Assembly (NCBI GenBank): GCA_964636945.1
Contig: CAZWVH010000109.1
Coordinates: 1 to 5,442, forward strand
DNA: 5,442 nucleotides
Source of the DNA: CAZADA01 sp964636945
GTDB taxonomy: Bacteria; Pseudomonadota; Alphaproteobacteria; Caulobacterales; Maricaulaceae
Reading direction: 5' to 3'
Part shown: positions 1 to 5,442 of the stretch, one piece after another
How the letters are laid out: every line of letters starts with the position of its first letter
How positions within the stretch are numbered: position 1 is the stretch's first letter
The notes under the pieces: model-generated
What the model was told of the DNA's origin: nothing
The model's database searches: none
What the model saw: the letters and a program-made list of their open reading frames with translations, nothing else
Made by a program: the position numbers and the translations under genes

Positions 1-18
1 AAATTCGTGCATGGGCTT

Positions 19-24
19 TTGACA
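19..24 (+). promoter_or_regulatory. Possible -35 box (TTGACA) upstream of the FYDLN gene
   Basis: A perfect TTGACA hexamer lies 75 bases upstream of the ATG at 94. About 17 bases downstream there is only GCAAGC, which is a poor -10, so this is a half-supported promoter. Alphaproteobacterial -10 elements are often weakly conserved, so it may still be the housekeeping promoter for the acidic protein gene. Confidence 0.3.
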
Positions 25-81
25 CCGAGGCGCGTTCGTGGCAAGCGACCGCGCCAAAATGTCGTTACGAAACTCCGAAAG

Positions 82-87
82 AGAAGG
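82..87 (+). promoter_or_regulatory. Ribosome binding site for the FYDLN gene (decides the start)
   Basis: AGAAGG sits six bases before the ATG at 94, a good Shine-Dalgarno match at good spacing. It favours ATG 94 over the upstream in-frame ATG at 7, which would add a basic leader not typical of the family. Confidence 0.6.
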
Positions 88-93
88 CGACCG

Positions 94-582
94 ATGCCCA
101 AGGCCGAGCTTGGTGAAAAGCAGACCTGCCCTGAATGCGGGGCAAAATTCTATGACTTGAAGCGCGATCCGGCGACCTGCCCAAAGTGTGCGCATCAATT
201 CAGTCCAAAATCGTTGGAAACGCCGCAGCCCCCGCCGGACGACGAGCCAGAGCCCGTCAAGGCCAAAGAGGCTGATGAGCCCGAGGAGGCTGAGGTTGAC
301 GACGAAGTCGACGACGACGACGCCGATGATGATGACGACATCACCATTGGCGACGATGATGACGATGGTCTGATAGACGACGACGATGATGATGACGACG
401 AGCCGCTCACCAAGGGTGATGACGACGAAGATGATCTCTTGTCCGACGACTTTTCAGACGACGACGAGGAGGAGACCGGAGGCGACGACGATGACAACAT
501 GCCGTTTATTGAAGACGACGGCGATGATGATCCGTTATCAGGCGAATCCTTCGGCGATAGTGACGACGGCGATCGCGACTGA
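94..582 (+). CDS. TIGR02300 (FYDLN acid domain) family zinc-ribbon protein
   Basis: A 162-residue protein of unknown function from a family known almost only from alphaproteobacteria. The start at 94 is chosen because AGAAGG precedes it and because MPKAELGEKQTCPECG matches the usual N-terminus of the family. An in-frame ATG at 7 is available but would add 29 mostly basic residues. Residues 10-35 form a small zinc ribbon with paired cysteines C12/C15 and C29/C32, and the signature FYDLN is seen here as FYDLK (19-23). After a short Pro/Glu segment, residues from about 50 to 162 are overwhelmingly Asp and Glu, encoded by runs of GAC/GAT codons. There is no signal peptide or membrane segment, so it is probably cytoplasmic. 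The acidic tail suggests interaction with basic proteins or cations, but this is inference. The family commonly lies beside tRNA-Ala, as it does here. Family assignment is confident; the biochemical role is unknown. Confidence 0.92.
   Translation: MPKAELGEKQTCPECGAKFYDLKRDPATCPKCAHQFSPKSLETPQPPPDDEPEPVKAKEADEPEEAEVDDEVDDDDADDDDDITIGDDDDDGLIDDDDDDDDEPLTKGDDDEDDLLSDDFSDDDEEETGGDDDDNMPFIEDDGDDDPLSGESFGDSDDGDRD
301..579 (+). repeat. GAC/GAT low-complexity tract encoding the acidic tail
   Basis: The stretch is dominated by imperfect in-frame GAY trinucleotide runs coding for poly-Asp blocks, separated by short conserved-looking islands such as ITIGDDD, MPFIEDDG and DPLSGESFGDS. The repeat keeps the reading frame throughout and mixes GAC with GAT, so it looks like a selected acidic tail, not a recently expanded pure microsatellite. 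Confidence 0.7.
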
Positions 583-605
583 TGCGTGATCAACGCGATC
601 ATTGC

Positions 606-632
606 TTGATTGTGTCGTATAGCCGGCATAAT
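606..632 (+). promoter_or_regulatory. Candidate promoter of tRNA-Ala
   Basis: TTGATT (606-611) and CATAAT (627-632) are separated by 15 bases; reading TAATCT at 629 as the -10 gives 17. The following CTCCGGCGCG is a GC-rich discriminator of the sort found at stringently controlled stable-RNA promoters. Initiation near 640 would leave a leader of about 25 bases before the tRNA. The boxes are imperfect, so the call rests mainly on position and the discriminator. Confidence 0.4.
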
Positions 633-664
633 CTCCGGCGCGTTCGTTAAAAGAACAGCCAAAT

Positions 665-740
<76 letters not shown>

Positions 741-792
741 GTCCCTTGAGGCTCAATTTTCCTGACACCGGCTGATCTGGTGATGTAAGTGA

Positions 793-1725
793 ATGGATGA
801 TTCGAGCGCACAGACCAACGACCACCAAACTCACCTGCCATTTGTAGACAATGTGATCCCCTGGTCTTGCCGCCAGAGGGCGGCCGGGCGCAAAACCGCG
901 CTTGCCACGCTGATCCATGTGGACGGCAATGGACCGCGCCCGGTCGGCAGCCAAGTGGCGATTGCTGACAGTGGAGACTTTGTGGGCTTGATCAGCGGTG
1001 GTTGCGTGGAGGCCGCGTTGGCCCACGAGGCCGTGCTTGCGCTGCGAGAGGGGCGCAATCGCACACTCCGGTATGGCGCAGGCTCGCCCTACATGGATAT
1101 CCAGCTTCCGTGTGGCTCAGCGATTGAGATTTATATCGACGTTGGCCTATCCGATGAAACGTTGAACGCCATTGCGAGCAGCGCCGACATACGAGTATCC
1201 ACAGCGCTTGTCACAGATCTGACCCATGGCCAGTCACGCTTGCATCCTTGCGCTCCGAGGGCGGAACCTAAACTGCACGGCGATGAGTTCGTTCGGCCCT
1301 TTATCCCGCAGCCTCGAGTGTTGATCTTCGGCGCCCATCCCGCCGCCCAAATTCTGGCGGAAATGGCTGGACTGGCTGGGATTGAGCCCGTGGTCGGCGA
1401 TCAGTTTTCTGTCGACCAGGGATTAAAACTGGCCGACCGTTGGACCGCGATTGCCCTGTTCTTCCATGACCACGTCGATGAACCGCGCATTCTCGACGCC
1501 TTCCGTCACCAACCGTTGTTTTTTCTCGGCGCGTTGGGCAGCAAATCCACTCACGCTTTGCGCTGTGATGCGTTGCGCGAACTGGGGTGGTCGGCTGCTG
1601 AGCTCGATCGGATCCAAGGACCGATCGGTGAGTGGATTGCCGCCAAAACACCGCCGGAGATCGCAGTCTCAGTGCTGGCGTCATTGATCAAGGCCTGGCG
1701 GACCCCAATGGGCGAAGATGAATGA
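793..1725 (+). CDS. XdhC/CoxI-family molybdenum cofactor insertion protein
   Basis: A 310-residue member of the XdhC/CoxI family, cytoplasmic chaperones that bind the molybdenum cofactor, promote its sulfuration and deliver it to xanthine dehydrogenase/CO dehydrogenase-type hydroxylases. The N-terminal XdhC_CoxI domain is clear: the GPRPVGSQ segment (residues 47-54), ISGGCVE (67-73, with the conserved Cys71) and a GSPYMDIQLPCG segment (97-108, Cys107). The C-terminal Rossmann-like XdhC_C domain follows: PRVLIFGAHPAA (174-185), FFHDHVDEP (223-231), GALGSKSTHALR (246-257) and GPIGEWIAAKTPPEIAVSV (276-294). The nucleotide-binding loop, usually GAGPVA-like, reads GAHPAA, so its second glycine is replaced by His. 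ATG 793 is preceded only by a weak purine stretch. Its stop overlaps the start of the next gene by four bases, which suggests coupled expression. No hydroxylase partner lies in the window. The family call is firm; the specific target enzyme is unknown, so no symbol is given. Confidence 0.9.
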   Translation: MDDSSAQTNDHQTHLPFVDNVIPWSCRQRAAGRKTALATLIHVDGNGPRPVGSQVAIADSGDFVGLISGGCVEAALAHEAVLALREGRNRTLRYGAGSPYMDIQLPCGSAIEIYIDVGLSDETLNAIASSADIRVSTALVTDLTHGQSRLHPCAPRAEPKLHGDEFVRPFIPQPRVLIFGAHPAAQILAEMAGLAGIEPVVGDQFSVDQGLKLADRWTAIALFFHDHVDEPRILDAFRHQPLFFLGALGSKSTHALRCDALRELGWSAAELDRIQGPIGEWIAAKTPPEIAVSVLASLIKAWRTPMGEDE

Positions 1726-2315
1726 GGGTGGTTGGCCTTGTTCTCGCAGCAGGCGCATCGCGTCGGTTTGGCGACGCCAACAAGCTCCTTGCTCCCATCG
1801 CTGGGCGGCCGCTGCTGAGCTGGACCCTGGAGGCGATTGCATCAACGAAGCTGGCGCGCACCTACGTGGTGCACGATCGCGCTTGCCCACAGATCGCAAC
1901 CAGCGCTGCGCAGCACCGATGTGTAGCAATTGAAAACCCCGACCCGGAAGCAGGACTTGGACGGTCGATCGCCATTGGCGTTTCCCATATCGATCAGGCC
2001 GACGCGGTGATGGTGGTGCTTGGCGATATGCCGTTATCTGTGGCTGCTGCTGATCCTGTGTTGGCCGCATGGCAAGCCGAACCCTGCGATGTCTTGGCGC
2101 CGGTCTATGGTGGTCAGCGCGGCCACCCGGTGATCTTTGCTGCGGCGTGCTTTGAAGAACTACGCGCCTTAACGGGAGACTTTGGCGCGAGCTTGGTGAT
2201 CACGCATCATCGCAACCAATCCAGAATGCTCGAATGGGATGATGATCGCATTCATCTCGATGTGGATACACCCCGAGATCTCGCCAGGCTGGCGCAACGA
2301 CTTTCCCGTCTTTGA
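1722..2315 (+). CDS. mocA: MocA-like molybdenum cofactor cytidylyltransferase (NTP_transf_3)
   Basis: A 197-residue nucleotidyltransferase of the MobA/MocA type. MocA transfers CMP from CTP to molybdopterin-bound molybdenum to form the cytosine dinucleotide cofactor needed by xanthine dehydrogenase-family enzymes. Visible motifs are the N-terminal nucleotide-binding loop LAAGASRRFG (8-17) with NKLL (20-23), GLGRSI (78-83), the metal-binding GDMP (101-104), GQRGHPV (131-137), TGDFGA (151-156) and the closing DVDTPRDL (180-187). The loop reads LAAG; guanylyl-specific MobA typically has LAGG, so cytidylyl transfer is favoured. Length is normal for the family and all motifs are intact. The ATG overlaps the xdhC TGA in an ATGA, a strong sign of translational coupling and joint function. 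The symbol is given by family; nucleotide specificity is inferred from the motif and the xdhC partner. Confidence 0.87.
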   Translation: MRVVGLVLAAGASRRFGDANKLLAPIAGRPLLSWTLEAIASTKLARTYVVHDRACPQIATSAAQHRCVAIENPDPEAGLGRSIAIGVSHIDQADAVMVVLGDMPLSVAAADPVLAAWQAEPCDVLAPVYGGQRGHPVIFAAACFEELRALTGDFGASLVITHHRNQSRMLEWDDDRIHLDVDTPRDLARLAQRLSRL

Positions 2316-2365
2316 CCGACAACTGGCAAAATACGGCCCGCCAGCTGTGAGACTTAGACGGTCAA
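2312..2365. other. Inverted repeat between convergent genes
   Basis: TTGACCG (2312-2318) and CGGTCAA (2359-2365) form a perfect 7-base inverted repeat bracketing the mocA stop and the end of the galM remnant. Inside it CTGGC (2323-2327) and GCCAG (2340-2344) can also pair. The location fits a bidirectional transcription end. There is no U-run on either strand and the loops are large, so it is not a convincing intrinsic terminator. Confidence 0.25.
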
Positions 2366-2988
2366 TGTATACGTGATGCGGCGACGGTAGGTCTGGCCGG
2401 GCCGCACTATTGCGCTCGGCAAATGGGGGCAATTGGGGGCGTCGGGAAACTCCTCCGGCTCCAGTGCGATGGCCTCGAATGCGCCATAGGGCGCCCCGCC
2501 ATCCGGTCGGCTTGGTCCGCCATTAAGGTGCCCGGAGGTGTAGACCTGCAAAGCCGGCATGTCCGACGTGACGACCAGCGAGCGATTGGTGGAGGGCAGG
2601 CTCAAAATGGTGGCGGCGCCACGGGCCACAGCATAGGCGTGATCCAATCCGCTTTTGGGGAGCGTGTTCAGCACGTCCGCTAAGCGGCGGGCGTGTCGGA
2701 AGTCGAGTTCGGAAAGCTGATCGAGGTCAATCAATTGCGCGCGGCCGGGCAGACATTCATGGTGGTTGAGGATTGCCGAGGACGGCGCTTCCAGTTGATG
2801 TTCCAGGATCGATCCGCATTGTCGACGATATTGGCGCTAACATCAGCCATAATTGGACACCATGCGCAGGCAATTGCAGCCGCGCCCCAAGAATGCCTTG
2901 GACCGTCCAACACGCGGTCACTTCAGGTGAAGACTGTCGCGGCCTCGATGGCATTGATCCGCGAGCAAAAATCTCGGCCCTCTGGAGC
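2354..2988 (-). pseudogene. galM: Truncated, frame-disrupted galM (aldose 1-epimerase) remnant
   Basis: Galactose mutarotase interconverts alpha and beta anomers of aldoses; intact enzymes are about 340-390 residues. The C-terminal part is clear in one frame from about 2836 down to the TAA at 2354-2356: GSILEHQLEAP, then SELDFRHARRLADVL, SGLDHAYAV, LQVYTSGHLNG, EEFPDAPNCPHLPSAIVRPG and YRRRITYTL. These follow the family order (ILDHEL, FDFRTPRRI, GLDHNYVL, VQVYTGNFLDG, FPDSPNHPxFPSxxLRPG). Upstream, another frame directly after the GH3 stop reads APEGRDF, INAIEAATVFT, a TGA at 2923-2925, then SDRVL. This resembles the SPDGxxGFPG...YTLSDDNVL segment of GalM. The two frames differ by one base near 2815-2825. 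The first half of the gene, including GNRIxxGxF and HGG, is absent. No good start codon precedes the open part (TTG at 2734 is the first common alternative). It is very likely non-functional; the C-terminal assignment is firm and the 5' alignment moderate. Confidence 0.75.
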
Positions 2989-5442
2989 CTATTCGCTCAG
3001 GCAGGTTGCTCCGCCCGGCGACGGCGCCAGCCTCACGGATGACACCGACATCGCGTTGGCGCCGCGCGAGCGCAGTGCAAACGGCGTCTGTACGTTCGCC
3101 AAATCGAGTCCCTGATCGCTGAAACAGCTCAGCCGAACGGAGGCGGTGCGCCATTGGCCCACATCGCCCTCGACCATGCTATTAAGCCCAAAGGCCGCGC
3201 CGCAATCAGGTCCGCAGCCAATGCCCACTGATATCGCGCCGTCGAGCGGCGCATCGAGGCGATAGTCAAAGCTCAGCGCCAATTCAGCATTGGCTTGGCG
3301 CGTCCAATCTGTTGGCTCGCCGCTGAATGAAAAGGCCGCGTCCGCATCTTCGCCCCAGACCAGTTTCAAGCTGTCTTCTTGGGCGTTACGATCCACACGA
3401 GACAGCGCCACACCTGTACCATTGCGCGCGTCATCCAATTGCCACCCGCCTTGGGCTGTTCCGTCCGCGAACACGACATCGCGACCGCCGGTGGCCACCT
3501 CATAGTCCTCTGGCAAGGCGGCGAGACTGCCATCATCGCCATAGCTCAATCCGAAGCCGTAAGCGAACAATGGATCATAATTGTCGTCGCCGCGATTGAG
3601 ACGGTTTTGATCGGGCCGGGCCGGCCAAGAGAATGACAGCTTGCCTGTGAAATCGTGGCGCACCGATCCATCCGCGGATGCAAACAAGACATCTGCGACC
3701 CCGCCGCCTTCAGTACCCGGCAGCCATGCGGCGACAAAAGCGTTGGAGGCGTTCAATTCCGGGTTCACCCACAGCGGCCGGCCGGACAAAAACACTGAGA
3801 CCAGCGGTACGCCGTCGGCGCGGAGTGAACGAAGCAATTCAATGGTGTCGTTGTCGGGATAATCCACGTTAAGCCGATCACCCATAAACTCCGCATAAGG
3901 ATCTTCGCCAAACACCACAATCGCCACGTCCGGACGATCGCTGTACTGGCCGTCCTCACTGAAAATGACATCGCCGCCTGCGGCGTCGACGGTTTCGCGC
4001 ACGCCGTCGAGGATCGACTGGCCGTTGGGAAAGTCCTCATTGGAATTGCCATCGCCCTGCCACGACAACGTCCAGCCGCCGGTCTGCTTCATGATGGAAT
4101 CCGCGCCATCGCCGGCCACGAGCACAGTAACATTGGGCGCCAGCGGCAAAACGCCGTCATTTTTAAGCAAGACCAGGGATTTGCGCACTGCCTCTTGGGC
4201 GACGGCGCGATGCGCATCGGAACCCAATTGGTCGAACCGACCCGCCATCGGGCGCGAACTTGGCCGGCCACGATCAAAAATGTCATAACGCAGCTTCACG
4301 CGCAAAACGCGCGAAACCGCCTCATCCAAGCGCTCTTGCGTGATCTCACCGGCCTGAACCTGCGCTAACGTATTGTTGTAAAGCTCGCGCCAGCTATCGG
4401 GCGCCATGAACATGTCGACCCCGGCATTCACCGATTTGGCGCAACTGGTCGGCTCGCAACCCGCCACCTGACCATGGCCGTTCCAATCACCCACAACAAA
4501 GCCGTCAAAGCCCATTTGATCGACCAGCACGTCGGTCAGCAATTCCCCATAGCCGTGCATCTTGCGGCCGTTCCAGCTGGAGAAGGAGGCCATGACGGTC
4601 TGAACGCCGGCCCCGATCGAGGGCGGATAGCCGGCGCCGTGAATGTCGCGCAACTGCGCTTCAGTGGCGATAGTTTCGCCTTGATCCACGCCATCTTTGG
4701 TGCCGCCATCGCCAAGAAAATGCTTGGCGGTGGACACAACTTTGTCCTGGCCCAAAAACTCATCCGTTCCCGGTTCGCCTTGTAAGCCTTCCACCATGGC
4801 GCGCGCATAGGCGGCGACGATTTCACCATCCTCGGCATAGCCCTCATAGGTGCGGCCCCAACGATCGTCGCGCGGCGTCGCAAGGGTCGGGGCGAAGGTC
4901 CAGTCGAGACCGGTAATCTTGATCTCACGGGCCGTGATGGCGCCAATGCGTTTGATCAGGTCGGGATCATTGGCCGCGCCAAGCCCAATATTGTGGGGAA
5001 AAATGGTGGCGCCGACGATATTGGAATGGCCGTGGACGGCGTCCGTGCCCCAAATGATGGGGATCCCTGTTCCGTCCGGACCGATTGAGGCGTCCCAATA
5101 GGCGTCCGCCAAAGCGAGCCAATCTGCGGCGGGCGAACGGTTATCGCCATTCGGGGCGGAATTGCCGCCATTGAGCACCGAGCCCAACTGATACTCCGCG
5201 GCAAGCTCTGGTGTAATTGAACCAATGTCCGCCTGGATGATTTGGCCCACTTTTTGTTCGATTGTCATGGTGGCGAGCAAACGCTCCACCTCCGCTTCAA
5301 TCGCCGGATCGCGCGCCACGCCGCTTTGGATGGCTGGCCAGAGTTGCGGATTGACCTCGCCGCTTGCTGGTTCAGCAGTTGGAGACGGGGTGGGCGTGGC
5401 CGACGGCGCGGCAAAGCTGCTCGAACAGCGGCATGGCGCGCT
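2989..5442 (-). CDS. GH3 beta-glucosidase / exo-1,3-1,4-beta-glucanase (ExoP type), 5' end outside window
   Basis: The frame is open from the right edge to the TAG at 2989-2991 (817 residues visible), so the true start lies beyond the window. A GTG at 5317-5319 is in frame, but coding clearly continues upstream of it (GEVNPQLWPAIQ), so it is probably an internal valine. Counting from that valine, the GH3 barrel contains KVGQIIQ (23-29), TDAVHGHSN (92-100), KHFLGDGG (199-206) and VVGDWNGHGQ (275-284), whose Asp278 is the expected nucleophile. The second GH3 domain has VVFGEDPYAE (468-477), which supplies the expected acid/base glutamate, and the usual YGFGLSYG end (587-594). Residues about 605-776 match the galactose-binding-like beta-sandwich at the C-terminus of ExoP-type enzymes and carry C702, C706, C732 and C773. 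Before the barrel there is a Pro/Thr linker (APSATPTPSPTAEPASG), suggesting an exported protein tethered by its N-terminus. It probably releases glucose from beta-1,3/1,4-glucans or cellodextrins in the periplasm; exact substrate is inferred. Confidence 0.92.
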   Translation of the reverse strand, partial: SAPCRCSSSFAAPSATPTPSPTAEPASGEVNPQLWPAIQSGVARDPAIEAEVERLLATMTIEQKVGQIIQADIGSITPELAAEYQLGSVLNGGNSAPNGDNRSPAADWLALADAYWDASIGPDGTGIPIIWGTDAVHGHSNIVGATIFPHNIGLGAANDPDLIKRIGAITAREIKITGLDWTFAPTLATPRDDRWGRTYEGYAEDGEIVAAYARAMVEGLQGEPGTDEFLGQDKVVSTAKHFLGDGGTKDGVDQGETIATEAQLRDIHGAGYPPSIGAGVQTVMASFSSWNGRKMHGYGELLTDVLVDQMGFDGFVVGDWNGHGQVAGCEPTSCAKSVNAGVDMFMAPDSWRELYNNTLAQVQAGEITQERLDEAVSRVLRVKLRYDIFDRGRPSSRPMAGRFDQLGSDAHRAVAQEAVRKSLVLLKNDGVLPLAPNVTVLVAGDGADSIMKQTGGWTLSWQGDGNSNEDFPNGQSILDGVRETVDAAGGDVIFSEDGQYSDRPDVAIVVFGEDPYAEFMGDRLNVDYPDNDTIELLRSLRADGVPLVSVFLSGRPLWVNPELNASNAFVAAWLPGTEGGGVADVLFASADGSVRHDFTGKLSFSWPARPDQNRLNRGDDNYDPLFAYGFGLSYGDDGSLAALPEDYEVATGGRDVVFADGTAQGGWQLDDARNGTGVALSRVDRNAQEDSLKLVWGEDADAAFSFSGEPTDWTRQANAELALSFDYRLDAPLDGAISVGIGCGPDCGAAFGLNSMVEGDVGQWRTASVRLSCFSDQGLDLANVQTPFALRSRGANAMSVSSVRLAPSPGGATCLSE

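Noticed and set aside
7..93. N-terminal extension of the FYDLN protein to the ATG at 7
   Set aside because: It adds a basic leader unlike the family's usual N-terminus, and a good AGAAGG site directs initiation at 94.
622..656. Hairpin GCCGG/CCGGC (622-626, 635-639) followed by GTTC/GAAC, considered as a terminator of the FYDLN gene
   Set aside because: The stem is only 5 bp with no U-run, and the right arm coincides with the GC-rich discriminator of the proposed tRNA promoter.
195..662. A 155-codon Ser-rich minus-strand reading frame
   Set aside because: It is the antisense of the GAC/GAT repeat tract, which yields serine codons automatically. No family signature or ribosome binding site is seen.
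2693..3115. A 140-codon plus-strand reading frame opposite the galM remnant
   Set aside because: No recognisable motif. The minus strand of the same region shows GalM similarity, so this is a shadow frame.
5423..5442. Lipoprotein attachment cysteine at the visible N-terminus of the GH3 protein (PCRCSSS)
   Set aside because: Neither cysteine is preceded by a proper lipobox (Leu-x-Gly/Ala type), and the sequence upstream is outside the window, so export is inferred only from the linker and family.

Overview
The window looks like chromosomal DNA from an alphaproteobacterium. The first gene belongs to the acidic-tailed FYDLN family (TIGR02300), which is essentially confined to that class. The base composition is moderately GC-rich. 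A marine or aquatic oligotroph of the Caulobacterales/Maricaulales/Hyphomonadaceae type would fit the large secreted beta-glucan-type GH3 enzyme, but nothing here fixes the genus.

Layout, left to right. (i) 94-582 (+) encodes a small zinc-ribbon protein with an extremely acidic Asp/Glu tail. (ii) 665-740 (+) is a complete tRNA-Ala(GGC) with an encoded CCA end, preceded by a plausible promoter with a GC-rich discriminator. (iii) 793-1725 and 1722-2315 (+) are a translationally coupled pair, an XdhC/CoxI-family protein and a MocA-like nucleotidyltransferase. Both act in maturing the cytosine-dinucleotide form of the molybdenum cofactor and inserting it into xanthine dehydrogenase/CO dehydrogenase-type enzymes. 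No such enzyme is encoded in the window. (iv) 2354-2988 (-) is a decayed galM (aldose 1-epimerase). Its C-terminal part is intact, but the first half is missing, and the remaining 5' part carries an in-frame stop and needs a frameshift. (v) 2989-5442 (-) is a large GH3 beta-glucosidase/exo-beta-glucanase of the ExoP type. Its 5' end runs off the right edge of the window.

The right half was probably once a sugar-utilisation cluster: the GH3 enzyme would release glucose from beta-glucans and the mutarotase would interconvert its anomers. Only the hydrolase still looks functional. The plus-strand molybdenum-cofactor pair and the minus-strand glycan genes converge at about 2315-2354, where there is a short inverted repeat.

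I found no CRISPR array, insertion sequence, prophage or evident new defence system. The observations most worth a second look are the galM relic abutting the GH3 stop codon, the GAY-repeat-encoded acidic tail, and the orphan xdhC-mocA pair with its altered Rossmann loop.
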